Shown here in pieces: positions 30,915-45,708 of a stretch of DNA of 64,000 nucleotides. The stretch comes from Prorocentrum cordatum. Its lineage: Eukaryota; Sar; Dinophyceae; Prorocentrales; Prorocentraceae. Location of the stretch: assembly GCA_963575745.1 (NCBI GenBank), contig CAUYUJ010010402.1:202275-266274 (forward strand), written 5' to 3'. Under the pieces are notes generated by a model that ran no database searches, was not told the origin of the DNA, and saw only the letters and a list, made by a program, of their open reading frames with translations. How positions within the stretch are numbered: position 1 is the stretch's first letter; the number at the start of each line of letters is the position of its first letter. A program made the position numbers and the translations under genes.

Positions 30915-31451
30915 CTAACCCCAAGAACCTCGGGCGGAACCTCGTCGGGCCACTCGGCTGAACGGGACCATTTCTGCGCGCCCCGCCCGACGGGCGGCCT
31001 CCCCGTGAACCTTGGCCTCGCTGTCAAAAGACGCGTGCTCATGAGCTAGGCGTTGCGTGAATTGCCGCAGCCACTGGGTGGATACGCCCCATGTGTTCGC
31101 CAAGAAAAGATACTCCAGCCGATCGTGGTTCCTCCAATGCCAGACGTGGTTGCTCGTAGACTCTGAGATATAATTGTACCACACGCGCTTCCGAAGGCAC
31201 CCCCGCTTCTCGCATCTCCACGGCACGTGGCGCCTCACCTCCCATCCACCCACACATAGCACGCTTGCGTTGACGGCCTCGCGCTCCTGCAACCGCATGG
31301 GACTGTCGCAATGGGGGCAGATACGGCTCGGATTGGTCAGGGCGCCGCCGCTCCCACCAGCAGCGCGCTGTGCTTGTTGCAGTAGCGCCGCGGCTGCGGT
31401 GTCCGGCACCCCCAAGTCTCTCAGAGCACTCAGCAAACGATCCGCCGCCAT
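30915..31451 (-). CDS. Zinc-ribbon, transposase-like N-terminal exon (partial)
   Basis: ATG 31451 gives MAADRLLSALRDLGVPDTAA. A zinc-ribbon-like part follows with CPHC at about residue 49, then WRCEKRGCLRKRVWYNYI. After it come HVWHWRNHDRLEYLFLANTW and GVSTQWLRQFTQRLAHEHAS. A CxxC...CxxxxC ribbon followed by a Trp-rich helical stretch recalls the N-terminus of Merlin/IS1595-type transposases, but this is by appearance only. The last about 33 residues (GRAEMVPFSRVARRGSARG) look intronic; AAG|GTTCACGG near 31020 is a possible donor. No downstream exon with the DDE residues was found, so it is a fragment or continues beyond an unrecognised intron. Confidence 0.45.
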   Translation of the reverse strand: MAADRLLSALRDLGVPDTAAAALLQQAQRAAGGSGGALTNPSRICPHCDSPMRLQEREAVNASVLCVGGWEVRRHVPWRCEKRGCLRKRVWYNYISESTSNHVWHWRNHDRLEYLFLANTWGVSTQWLRQFTQRLAHEHASFDSEAKVHGEAARRAGRAEMVPFSRVARRGSARGSWG

Positions 31452-31500
31452 GCGAGCTAGTGTACTTTGATCGGGGTGGGCCACAGGACAGCGCCGGCGT

Positions 31501-31520
31501 CTTGGGCCCAAAGACGCTCA
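31501..31520 (-). other. Possible relict spliced leader
   Basis: The minus strand ends TTTGGGCCCAAG, matching TTTTGGCTCAAG at 10 of 12 positions; the 5' half matches poorly. It lies 50 nt upstream of ATG 31451. Confidence 0.35.
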
Positions 31521-31889
31521 TTCTCGCATTATGAAGCTTCCGGCAGCCCCACACGGCCCAAGATGCATCCAATATTACTTCAAGACGCCCCAACAGGTTC
31601 ATAGTAGAGCTCCCCGCAGGCACCGAGATGGCCGAATGAGCCCCAAAAGGGCTCCATGAGCGTCTCTCAAGAGCCTCAGGACGGCTACCACATCCCCAGC
31701 AAGGCCCAAGATAGCCCCAAGCCGACACAAGACGGGCCCCCTCGCACGCTGCATTTCTGTGCCCAGAGTGGCGGGGCCACGTCTCCAGCGAAACTGAAAG
31801 GTCTCAAAGGAAACTGGCCGAAACTGATTCTGCTGATACTGAAGATGGTGACGATCACGTTCTCACTCGAGTGTATCTTGGAGGACTGT

Positions 31890-32160
31890 TGGCTATTGCT
31901 GCCACCTGTTGTTGCCACCTGTTGCTGCCACCTGTCGTTACCACTTGGTAATGCTACCTGATGTTGCCACCTGTTATTGCCAATTGTTGTTGCCGCCTCC
32001 TGTTGCCACCTGTTGTTGCCACCTGCTGGTGCCACCTGTCGTTGCCACTTGATGTTGCTACCTATCGTTGCCACCTGTCGTCGCCACCTGTTGATGCCAC
32101 CTGTTGTTGCCGTCTGTCGTTGCCACCTGCTGTTGTGATTTGTTGCGGGACCTTTCATTG
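31890..32160. repeat. 12-bp TTGTTGCCACCTG repeats
   Basis: About 20 degenerate copies of TGTTGCCACCTG. The stretch before it, 31540-31760, is the degenerate CCAAGAC/GCC family. Confidence 0.85.
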
Positions 32161-32199
32161 CCACCAGCGATGCTTGCGTTTCGGATGACGGGGGGGCTG

Positions 32200-32610
32200 C
32201 TGGGGGCCACCTCCCGGGTGCACCTTCCCAGGTGCACGGGCGCGCGTTCCCCCGCACACCCCTGCAAGTGCACCAGGTGCACCTTCCCCGGCGCACCTGG
32301 GAGAAGGTGCACCTTGAGAAAACACCTTCTCCGCACCTCTCAAAGTGCCCTTCACAAGAGGTGCACCTCACAAGGTGCAATTGAAAAGGTGCACCTGGGC
32401 AGCTCACAAGGCGCACCTCACAAGGTGCACCACCCACCTGAGAAGGCACCTTCTCAAGTGGCGGGTGCACCTTGTGAAGTGCACCTTGTGGAGTGCACCT
32501 CGCCAGGTGGGGTGCGCCCTGCCAAGTGCACCTTGAGGAGGTGCACCTGGGAAGGTGCACCTTCCCAGGTGCACCTCCCAAGGTGCACACGGGCGCCCCT
32601 TCACAAATGC
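32200..32610. repeat. Palindromic GTGCACCT repeats
   Basis: About 30 copies of the GTGCAC hexamer within AAGGTGCACCTT-type words (CACAAGGTGCACCTCACAAG) at irregular 9-20-bp spacing. Many neighbours can pair with each other. Confidence 0.8.
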
Positions 32611-32629
32611 ACCTGGGAAGGAGCCCTAT

Positions 32630-33760
32630 GGGCCATGGCAGCCCTCTGAGCCCTATGAGCCTTGCGACCGCTCTCAGCCCTATGAGCCCTGGGTACCCTC
32701 TGAGCCCTAGGAGCCCGATGACTCTGTCCGGAAGGACGGGAGACAGCAGCTTGCAGGCCTATTTGACATGCAGTCGGAGTTGATTGGATAGAACACCCGA
32801 AAGGATGCAAGACTCATCCGGAGTAAGGGAACGACAGAGATTACGAGCACTCTGTCAGCAGAAATGCGGAGGACGTCAAATGAGACAGATTGTATCAGCC
32901 CTATTAGTTTCGGGAGCCCTCTGAGCCCTTATGAGCCTTTATGAGCCTTGTGAGCACCATATGCCCAGACGATCTGAAGGTCTCAGAAGCTTCTTCAAGC
33001 CATCAGCGCCTACATTGATCAAAAAGACACACAACTACACTCAAACTGTCCACTCGGACACGGAGGGATTGGGAGACGGAGGGATTGGGAGAGTGAGGAA
33101 TTGGGAGAGGGAAGGGTTGGGAGAGGGAGGCATTGGGAGAAAATTTGATTGGAAGAGAGAGGGATTTGGGAGAGGGATGGGGTTGGGAGAGGGAGGGATT
33201 GGGAGAGGGAGGGATTGCGAAAGGGGGGGTGGAAGAGGGAGGGGTTGCGAGGGGGAAAGATTGGAAGAGGGAGGGATGAGGAGGAACAGGGATTGCGAGA
33301 GGGATTGGGAGACGGCGGGATTGGGAGAGCGAGGGCTTGGGAGTGGGAGAGATTGGGAGAGGGAGGGGTTGGGAGAAAGATCCATTGGAAGAGGGAGGGA
33401 CATGGGAGAGGAACGGAGTTGCGAGAGGGAGGGATTGGGACACGAACGGAATGGGGGGTCCCAACTTTCCCCAGGCGTCCGCACCTGTCCCCATAGTGTC
33501 CCTTCGGGACCCTTCGTCTCCTCGGTCGTCCCCTCATGTCCAACTATTCCCCCACAGTGCCCCCTGTTCTGCCACATTCTGTCCCCTCGTGTCCCCTCCT
33601 GTTCCTACGCTGGCCCTTTCTACTCCTATGGCGTCCCCCCGAATCCCCTCGTAATCCGTTGTGTGCCGCGTTTTCCCCGAATGTCCCTTGATGTCCCCGT
33701 GCCGTCCCCAAAGTGTCCCCTAGTGTCCTCTCGTGCCCTCTGTTGTCCCGAGGTGCTTCC
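32630..33760. repeat. GAGCCCTATGAGCC, GGGATTGGGAGAG and TGTCCCC arrays
   Basis: GAGCCCTATGAGCCCT words at 32630-32720 and 32910-32950. A 16-bp GAGGGAGGGATTGGGA array at 33055-33450. TGTCCCCTCGTGTCCCC words at 33470-33760. No gene among them. Confidence 0.75.
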
Positions 33761-34009
33761 AGGTAAAGCCCCAATAACATATTGGGACATCCAGGGCACC
33801 GCAAAACACCAGACGAAAACACCTGATAACATCAATGGCACCAGGAAAAGTACTAAGGGCTTCAGGCAAAACCGGAACAACAAACAGTCGAGACTACACC
33901 AAAACTTCAAACAATAGCTGGAGGTACCACAGATGCACCCGGGTACACCCACAGGAACCCGAAGCTACCAGAGGTTCACATACCATACATACGTAAACAC
34001 GGACAGACT

Positions 34010-34260
34010 GACAAAACACACAAAACACAGACAGCCGGACAAACACACACACACACAGACACACACACACACACACAGAAACAAGCATTCACACGCATAC
34101 AGCCAAACGAACAGAACGACTGACAGACATCCAGACACGCACATACACAAACACACACACGAGAAAAACATCAAATCTACATACAAACACTTGGACAAAG
34201 ACATAGCAGTAAACGCACACACGTACACACTCATTCTATCTCTCTCTCTCTCTCTCTGAC
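34010..34260. repeat. (CA)n-rich tract ending in (CT)n
   Basis: CACACACAGACACAC words, ending in TCTCTCTCTCTC at 34236-34257. 34261-34617 is unique sequence with only short, unsupported frames. Confidence 0.85.
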
Positions 34261-34617
34261 GCCCTCATGTTTCCTCAAGTGCTCCCTCCACTCGTGCCCC
34301 CTGCTGTCCACAACGCAGAAACGATGGGTTCCATGCACGGTGTCTCTGGTGGTATTGAGTATTCCATATTCCCTTGTACCTCAAATCTCAAACAAAACAG
34401 TGTTGGCACGAAGTGGCGAGGCGGCATGGAGAACCATACTGAGTGAGAAGCAAACTGCGATGAATTGTACAAGTGCTGCCCTCCCAAAAGAGGATACCTT
34501 TTTACCGCTGCTCACTTGCGGCGCGCATTTCTGCGAGGCACGATGGAAGCCTAAAACGGCAACAAAGGTCTGTGTGCGTTCGCAACCAATGTGACGATCA
34601 TTGGTTTCACCTGTTCT

Positions 34618-38965
<4,348 letters not shown>

Positions 38966-40110
38966 ACCATAGGACAACAGTGACGGGAAAGGAGAAGGCA
39001 CCACGTGGATAGCACGGGACGCCGCGGGGAAAGCAGGACGCATGAGGGGACCACCCGGGACACGCAAAAACGTCGTGGAGGAGAGTAGAAGGAATGAAGG
39101 GGCCAAAGGGGGCACGCAGGGATAATGCGAGACAACATGGGGCCTGCAGGGGACACCATGGGGGACTGAACGGGGACACCACCTGGGGACACCTGGCAAA
39201 CGCAGGGACGCGAGGAGGAAGCATGGGGCAACAAAAGTCAAGGGAAATACACAAGAAACGCGGAAACCACAGGGGACGCCATGGGGGCGCCATGGGGGGC
39301 AGCAGGGGACGGCACAGGACACAAGAGGGACATAGGGGACAACATGGGGACGGCAGCAGACACCATGAGGACAACAGGGGACACGAGGCGTCAGCAGGTG
39401 ACATCAGCCGGACACCTGGGGAAACGTAGGGACACGAAGAGAAGACATTGGAACAACAAGGTCGACCGGAAAGACGCCGGAGGAACGAGAGAGCCATCGG
39501 GGACGCTACGGAGACGCCATGGGAGACAGCAGGGGGCACGCGAGAACGGCAAGGGTCGCGAAGAGAGACTAGAGGACACCATGGGGACAGGAGGGGGCAC
39601 GCGGAGACGGCAAGTGTCGCGAGGCGGGACTTCGGGGCACAATGGGGACAGCAGAAAACACCTGGGGGACCCTGCTGTCCCCATGGTTTGTCCTCGTGTC
39701 CCCCGGTGCCCCCTGGTGTCCCTGCTGCCCGCAATGGTGTCCCTTCCTCTCCGCCTGGTGTCCTCTATTCTCATCTGGAGTCCCCTGCCGTCCCCTGCTG
39801 TCCTCCAGGACATCCCCTCGTGTCCCCAGCGGTACCCTCGTTTGTCCTGTGGCAGCAGAAGGCGCGAAAAGGCACCAGTGGACACGGGGGGGAACCCATG
39901 GGAACAGTAGGGGACACCGTAGGAAACAACAAGAGATAAGAGGACACCATGTGGATAGCACGGGACGCCGTGGGGACAGCCGGAGGACGACGGGACCACA
40001 GGGGTCAAGAAAGGACGGCAGTGGGGAAGGCAGAAGGCACGAGGGAACAGCAGGGGACACGGGGGAAGTCACGGACACCAAGGGGACAGCCATGAACTCC
40101 ATGGGGGACT
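38966..40110. repeat. Further GGGGACACCATGGGG arrays
   Basis: Continuation of the GGGGACA repeat, with an embedded TGTCCCC island at 39668-39835 that forms inverted repeats with its flanks. 38957-39080 also duplicates 37338-37470. Confidence 0.75.
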
Positions 40111-40139
40111 GCGTGGGGACACCAGGGAATACCTGAGGA

Positions 40140-41330
40140 GATGCCCATGGCGTCTCCCCATGCTCCCTAGTTTCCCCTGTTGTCCTCTCTTGTCGCCCCT
40201 GCTGTCCCCCCGAAGCTCCTTGCTGGCCAAATGGTGTCCCCCGTTCCCTCCCCCTGGCCCCTGCTGTCCCCTGGTTCCCCCCGAACTCCTTTACTCTGGC
40301 ATCTCGTCGTGCCCACTGCTGTCGCCATTGTGCCTGCTGATTCTCTGTCGGTGCCCCTTGGGGTTCACTGTTGCCCACCGCGCCCCCTCTTGTCCCCGCG
40401 GTATCTTTTCTTGCCCCCATGCACTGTCCCCCCTCTGCTCGAACAACCCCCGCCGAAAACGCGATACCACCAGCGCGCCCACGCGCACAACCACAGCGGA
40501 CGCACATACCAGCGCGACCAGCCACCCGCACGACTACCAGCGCGACCGACAGAACGACCACCCACCAGCATAACTACCAGCACGGCAACGAGCGTGACCG
40601 CCAGTCAGACCACCGCAACGGCAGCCCACAAAAACAACCGCCAGCACGATGACCAAACCAACAGGGCAACCACACACAGCACGACCGCCAGCAAGACCAT
40701 CAGCCCGATCACAAGGGCGGCCGCAAGCGCAGCAACGCCGCCAGCGCGACCACCAGCGCGACCACCAGAAGGACCACCAGGACCGCCAGAACGACAACTA
40801 CAACGACCGCCAACCCGCGACCAGCGCCAACACCATCCACAAGCAAAACACGACCGCGGCACCCAGCACGACATAGCAAGAGCGCCAGAACGACCGCCCA
40901 CACGCACGACCGCCAGAACCATCGCAAGGCCGCGACCGCGACAATCCACCAGGACGACCGCCAGCATGTTTAAAAGCGCGATCGCCGGCACGACCACACG
41001 CGCGACCACCCACCGGCGCGACCGATGGAGCAGAAAGACCACCACCACGTGCACCGGCAAGACCACCAGACGAACCGCCACCACGCCTACAAACACGACC
41101 GCCCACCAGCACAACCACCACAATGACCGTCGCCAGGACCGCCAGCGCGACCAGCCAAATGCAGGACGACCAGCAAAAAGGCCCCCACGAACACCAGGAC
41201 GACAGCCAGCAAAAACACCAACAAAACCGGAACGACCACGCACAAGCGCGACGACAAGCACGACCACCACCACAGCCACCCGAACACCTACCGACACAAT
41301 TCGACGACCGCCCTTGCCCCAACCCCTCCT
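40140..41330. repeat. Degenerate GTCCCC then GCGCGACCACCAG arrays
   Basis: TGTCCCC words to about 40440, then irregular GACCGCCAGCACGACC words to 41330. The plus strand is open for 494 codons as a Thr/Arg/Pro-rich string; the frame is a product of the repeat. Confidence 0.65.
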
Positions 41331-41370
41331 CAGAAGTCGCGCCGCCCCAAGCGGCGCCGACCTGGCGGTC

Positions 41371-42354
41371 TCACGGCTTCTTGCCGCCGTTCTTGTCGTT
41401 CCCCTTCCCGCCGCCCTTGTCCTCGCCCTTCCCGTCGTCCTTGTCCTTCCCCTTGTCGCTGTCGTTATTCTGCCAGTTGCCGCGGTCCTGGCCTGTCCCC
41501 TTGCCGCCTTCCTTGTCAGCCCCTTTGCCGCTGCCCTTGTCGCCAGCCTCGCGGCGCGCCTGCGCCGCCGCTTTCCGCATCTCGCCCTCGGCGCGCTCGT
41601 GGCGCCTCCCCCGCTCCTCCCCCAGGTCCGTCGCCGCCGAGCCCCGGCCCTCCTCGAAGCCTAACCGGCGCGCCCACGTCAGCGCCGTCTTGGTCTCCGT
41701 GAGCTCCTCCTGGACGCGCTGCGTTTTGCGCTCCTCCGCGCGGAGATCCGCTTTTGCATCCCCAAGCTGCCCCTTCAGTGCCTCCAATTCGCCCGACTTG
41801 GTGGCGAGCGCCTTCTTCGCCTCATCACGCTCTTTGGCGACGCCATCGAACAGAGGCCGGATCTTCTCACGAACTTTTGTTTTCAGTGCATCAAGAGCCC
41901 GTTGGAGTTCCGCGCGCTTCCGCGGAAGACTTGAGCTATCCGACGCGGACGATGAATCGCCCGACGAGGAAGACGATGAATCGCTCGAGCTCTCCGCATC
42001 CTGCTTCTCATCACAATGCTCGGCGCCGTCCTGGTGCTCGGCGCCGTCCTTCCTCTGCTTGTCCTCTTTGGTCTTCTGGTCAGCTTCCTTCTGCTTCTCC
42101 GCCGAGGGCTCAGGAACCCTGCGGCGCTTGAACTCCTCCGTCACCTTGTCCTCCTCGGTCTTCTTCTCCCCCCCCTTGTCCTCCTTCATCTTCTGGTCGG
42201 CCCCTTGCTGCTTTGCAGCGGCTGGCTCAAGAAGCCGGCGGTTCTTGAACTCGGCCTCCTCCGTGGCCGTCATGCCCCTCCAACTCCCGCAACCGTGCTT
42301 GGAGCACCGGCCCGGCCCGGCCTTGTGGCAGTTCGCGCATACACCCCGGCCCAT
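41371..42354 (-). CDS. 327-aa Cys-motif, coiled-coil, Lys/Gly-rich protein
   Basis: ATG 42354 gives MGRGVCANCHKAGPGRCSKH. Cys 6, 9, 17 and 22 make a compact CxxC...C...C cluster that may bind zinc. Then come Glu/Lys-rich segments with two variants of EEF-NRRLLEPAA / EEFKRRRVPEPSA, a Ser run, and a coiled coil at about 170-265 (ALDALKTKVREKIRPLFDGV, GELEALKGQLGDAKADLR). The tail is GDKGSGKGADKEGGKG-like and highly charged. The gene is single-exon and has a spliced-leader relic 23 nt upstream. Domain order (Cys cluster, acidic/Ser stretch, K-D-G tail) is like that of the 894-codon ORF at 50622, though I see no alignable identity. Probably nuclear or nucleic-acid associated; function unknown. 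Confidence 0.7.
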   Translation of the reverse strand: MGRGVCANCHKAGPGRCSKHGCGSWRGMTATEEAEFKNRRLLEPAAAKQQGADQKMKEDKGGEKKTEEDKVTEEFKRRRVPEPSAEKQKEADQKTKEDKQRKDGAEHQDGAEHCDEKQDAESSSDSSSSSSGDSSSASDSSSLPRKRAELQRALDALKTKVREKIRPLFDGVAKERDEAKKALATKSGELEALKGQLGDAKADLRAEERKTQRVQEELTETKTALTWARRLGFEEGRGSAATDLGEERGRRHERAEGEMRKAAAQARREAGDKGSGKGADKEGGKGTGQDRGNWQNNDSDKGKDKDDGKGEDKGGGKGNDKNGGKKP

Positions 42355-42376
42355 AGCTGCTACAAGCTTCGGGGTA

Positions 42377-42400
42377 CTCGAACCAGATTGCCTATTTCGG
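42377..42400 (-). other. Relict dinoflagellate spliced leader
   Basis: The minus strand TAGGCAATCTGGTTCGAG matches TAGCCATTTTGGCTCAAG at 13 of 18 positions, preceded by CCG as in the leader. 22 nt separate it from the start codon. Confidence 0.5.
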
Positions 42401-42419
42401 CGTGGCGCTCCCCTCCCCA

Positions 42420-42660
42420 GCATCATCATCATTACCATCATCATCATCATCATCATTAAGCATCACAATCCTCATCATCACCATCACCATTACCATCATG
42501 GTCATTAACATCATCATCATCATCACCATGTCAATCACCATCAACTTCATTATCATCACCGTCACCGTGAGCGCCGTCATCGTCGCAATCACGATGACCA
42601 TCACCACCATGATTCGTGCAGACATCATTGAGGTGACCGTGGCCGATGTCATGCAGATGG
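42420..42660. repeat. (CAT)n-rich tract
   Basis: CATCATCATTACCATC words with many variants, upstream of the gene at 41371-42354. 42661-43440 is mostly purine-rich (GGAGGA, AAGAGG) sequence with no recognised gene. Confidence 0.8.
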
Positions 42661-43439
42661 TCACGTTCAACATCACAGTGGACATGGAGCCTTCGGGTGA
42701 AGACGATGCAAGATGCTACACATAAGTATAAAACAAAAGGACGCAGAAGACGGAATCGGGAACCCACAGTCCACGATGATAAAGATGCTCAGGAGAAGAG
42801 GAACAGGATGAAGTGGGAAACTGACGAACCAACCATCGAACCACTGAAGAACAAAGTCTAGAGTTGAGGGCGGTCAAGGGAGGGACCTCCAGGAGGAACC
42901 AATAGGAAACAGCAGGCCCCCGAACGCATGAGGCCCCAGAAAGAAGCATCAATAGTAGGAATAGTAGCACGAGGAGGAAGCTGGAGGAGGCCGAAATAAA
43001 ATAATGAGGAACATGACGAGGCATGAGGAGAGGAAAGGGAAAAAGTAGGAAAAGAAGGGAGGAGGATGGGAGAGGAGGAGGATGCAGAAGGTTGAACAGG
43101 ACGGGGAAAGCAAGAGGAGGAGGAGGAGGAGGAAGAACAGACAGCAACAAAAACGCGACGACGAAACGTGGAACGCAAGAAGAAGGAGAAACACGCCGCA
43201 AACAGCTGTCAGAGAAGGAACAGGCAGCTGGAGGAGGCTGGAAGAGGAGAAGCGGAGGGAGCGGGAGGAACATTTTGATGAGGAGGGAGAGGCAAAATGC
43301 AAAGACAGGACGAGGAGGAGGGGGATCCATGGGGGTGATAGGAGGAGGAAAAAATCAAAGAGGCACGACGATGAAGCAGGCCGAGACGGGGCAGGCAGGA
43401 GGAAGCGAAGGAGGCGAACCTCTCGGGCCTGTCGGAGGT

Positions 43440-43940
43440 TCAAGAGGGCGTCCAGACGGGTCAAGATGGCCTCACCACGCGTTAAGATGGGCCCGAAACG
43501 GCCCAAGATGGCCCCAAATAACCCCCCAACATCGCCCAAGACGGCTGAAGAGAGCCTCGCCCCCAAGAGCGCCTCCAGATGCCCACATCATTTATTTCCT
43601 AAAGGGTTGGGAAGATTTCCGCGTTCTAGCCTTTTTCGACTCTCAGAAGCCCATGGCGGCCCACGCAACCTCACGAGTGGCCCCAAGACGGCAAGACGGC
43701 TCAGGAGAAACCAAAACGACGCCACGACGGTCTAAGATGGCCTCGCGAGGGCCCCCCAAAAAAACAAACGGCCCGAGAAAACCGCAAGAGGACACCCAGA
43801 AGCGCTTCCAGGCCCCTCAACAGACCCAAGAGTCTCCCCCAAAAAAACCAACGCGACTGGTCTGAACGTGCTCCGGACGTGCACCCCGCCGACTGGTCTG
43901 AACGTGCTCCGGACTGCTCTGAACGTGCTCCGGCAAAACC
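43440..43940. repeat. Degenerate CAAGATGGCC repeats and CTGAACGTGCTCCGG triplet
   Basis: CCAAGATGGCCCC / AAGACGGC words to 43860, then three copies of TCTGAACGTGCTCCGG. Confidence 0.65.
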
Positions 43941-44029
43941 CGGAAAAAAAACGCTACACCCCCCACACACACACAAAACACCCCCCCCCCAACAAAAAAC
44001 GTTCAACCTAAACAAAAACTGCTCCAACC

Positions 44030-44155
44030 CGAAAAAACCCTCGGAAGGTTTTTTCCAGTTGGGAAAGATTTGTTTTTCGGGTTGGGTTTTTTTTCGGGTT
44101 GGCGTCCTCGCAGGGCGCCAACCGGAAAAAAAAAAATCTCAACCCGAAGAAAACA
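44030..44155. repeat. Hairpin with A/T-rich arms
   Basis: CGGGTTGG-GTTTTTTTTCGGG-TTGGCG on the left pairs with CGCCAACCGGAAAAAAAAAA-ATCTCAACCCG on the right, with a loop of about 11 nt. It directly precedes the 9-bp satellite. Confidence 0.6.
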
Positions 44156-44162
44156 CAGCTCC

Positions 44163-45318
44163 AGGGTGCGCCGGGTGCGCCGGGTGCGCCGGGTGCGCCG
44201 GGTGCGCTGGGTGCGCAGGGTGGTGCGCCGGATGCGCCGGGTGCGCCGGGTCTGCCGGGTGCGCCGGGTGCGCCAGATGGGGCGCCGGGTGCGCCTAGTG
44301 CCCCGGGTGTGCCAGGTGTGCTTGGTGCGCTGGGTGCGCCGGGTGCGCTGGGTGTGCCTGGTGTGCACGGTGCGCCGGGTGCGCCAGGTGTGCCGGGTGC
44401 GCCACGTGCGCCAGGTGCGCTGGGTGTGCCGAATGTGCCGAGTGTGCCCTGTGCGCCGGATGCGCCAGGTGCGCTGGGTGAACCGGCGCGCCGGGTGCGC
44501 CGGGTGCGCCGGATGCGCCGGGTGCGCCGGGTGCGCCGGATGCGCCGGGTCTGTTCGGTGCGCCGGGTGCGCCGGGCGTGCCGGGCGCGCCGGCATTGCT
44601 GCCTGGAGTGCGCCGGGTGTGCCGGGTGCGCCGGGTGCGCCGGATGTGCCGGGTGCGCCGGGTGTGCCAGGTGCGCCGGGTGGGGGGTGTGCCGGTGCGC
44701 TGTGCCGGTGCCGGGTGTGCCGGGTGTGCCGCCGGGTGTTTGCCAGGTGTGCCGGGTGCGCCCGGGTGCGCCGGGTGTGCTGTTGTGGGGTGTGCGGTGC
44801 GCTGTGTGTGCCGGGTGTGCCGTGCGTGCGCGGGTGCGCCGGGTGTGCCGGGTGTGCGCGGTGTGTGCGCCGGGTGTGCGGGTGCGCCAAGTGCGCCGGG
44901 TGTGCGGGGTGCGCGGGTGCGCCGGGTGAGCCGGCGCCGGGTGAGCCGGGTGCGCCGGGTGTGCCGGGTGTGCTGGGTGTGCCGGGAATGCCGGGTGCGC
45001 CGGGTTCGCCGGGTGCGCCGGGTGCGCCGGGTGCGCCGGGTGCGCCGGGTGCGCCCGGTGTGCCTGGTTTGTGGGGTGCGCGGGTGCGCCGGGTGTGCCG
45101 GGTGCGCCGGGTGCGCCGGGTGCGCCGGGTGTGCCGGGTGCGCCAAGAGGTGCGCCGGGTGCGCCGGGTGCGCCAGGTGCGCCAGGTGCGCCGGGTGTGC
45201 CGGGTGCGCCAGGTGCGCCGGGTGCGCCGGGTGCGCCGGGTGCGCAGGGTGAGCCGCGCCGGGTGAGCCGGGTGCGCCGGGTGTGCCGCGCGCGCCGGGT
45301 GCGCCGGGAGTGCCGGGT
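44163..45318 (+). repeat. 9-bp GTGCGCCGG satellite, left arm (about 128 units)
   Basis: Units GTGCGCCGG with variants GTGTGCCGG and GTGCGCCAG. Period nine keeps all frames open as GAP, VRR or CAG peptides. A stretch with CCCGGTGTGCCTGGTTTG at about 45055 is also found near the start of the right arm (62636), in the same orientation. Confidence 0.95.
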
Positions 45319-45353
45319 GCGCTTAAAGGCTTCAAGATCTTAAGCGCACTTAC
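45319..45353 (+). repeat. Left terminal inverted repeat
   Basis: Starts GCGCTTAAAGGCTTCAAG and ends GCGCACTTAC. Pairs with 62549-62583 with three mismatches, two A/G and one C/T. It contains the palindrome AAGATCTT. Confidence 0.85.
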
Positions 45354-45505
45354 ACCCTAGCTATATGTAGTCTAAGTATCTTAGTTGTATACTTATGCTA
45401 CTTACCTGAGTTAGATAGAAGTTACTTATAAGTTACCATAGCGCACGCGCTGTAAGTCACTTAAGGGGTACATATAAGTTACTTATAAGTATTCCTAACT
45501 GTTGC
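45354..45505. promoter_or_regulatory. Left subterminal ACTTATAAGT / AAGTTAC motif region
   Basis: AT-rich stretch with ACTTATAAGT at 45424 and 45481 plus CTTAC, AAGTCACTTA and ACATATAAGTTAC variants. The same words crowd the right end at 62291-62400. Subterminal repeats of this kind bind transposase in CACTA-type elements; that role here is inferred. Confidence 0.5.
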
Positions 45506-45708
45506 TTGAGGGGGGAGGGAGGAGGGTGAGGAGGGAGGAGGCGCGGCGCTCACGTCTTGCCCTTTGCCCGCGCGCGGCCCTTCGGCTTCGCCGTGGCCAT
45601 CGCCTCCGCCTCCTTCGCCGCCGCCTCCCTCTCCTTCTTTTCCTTATTATCATTTTTCTTTTTCTTTTTCTCCGCCTTCGCCTTCGCCTTCTCTTCCTTC
45701 TTTTCAGC

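Noticed and set aside
40180-41664. 494-codon Thr/Arg/Pro-rich protein on the plus strand
   Set aside because: It spans a degenerate GACCACCAGCGC array and then the antisense of the 41371-42354 gene.
44099-45343. Collagen-like G-A-P repeat protein on the plus strand (also 62607-63713)
   Set aside because: The 9-bp GTGCGCCGG satellite keeps every frame open on both strands (GAP, VRR, CAG, PAH). There is no start context, leader relic or non-repetitive domain.
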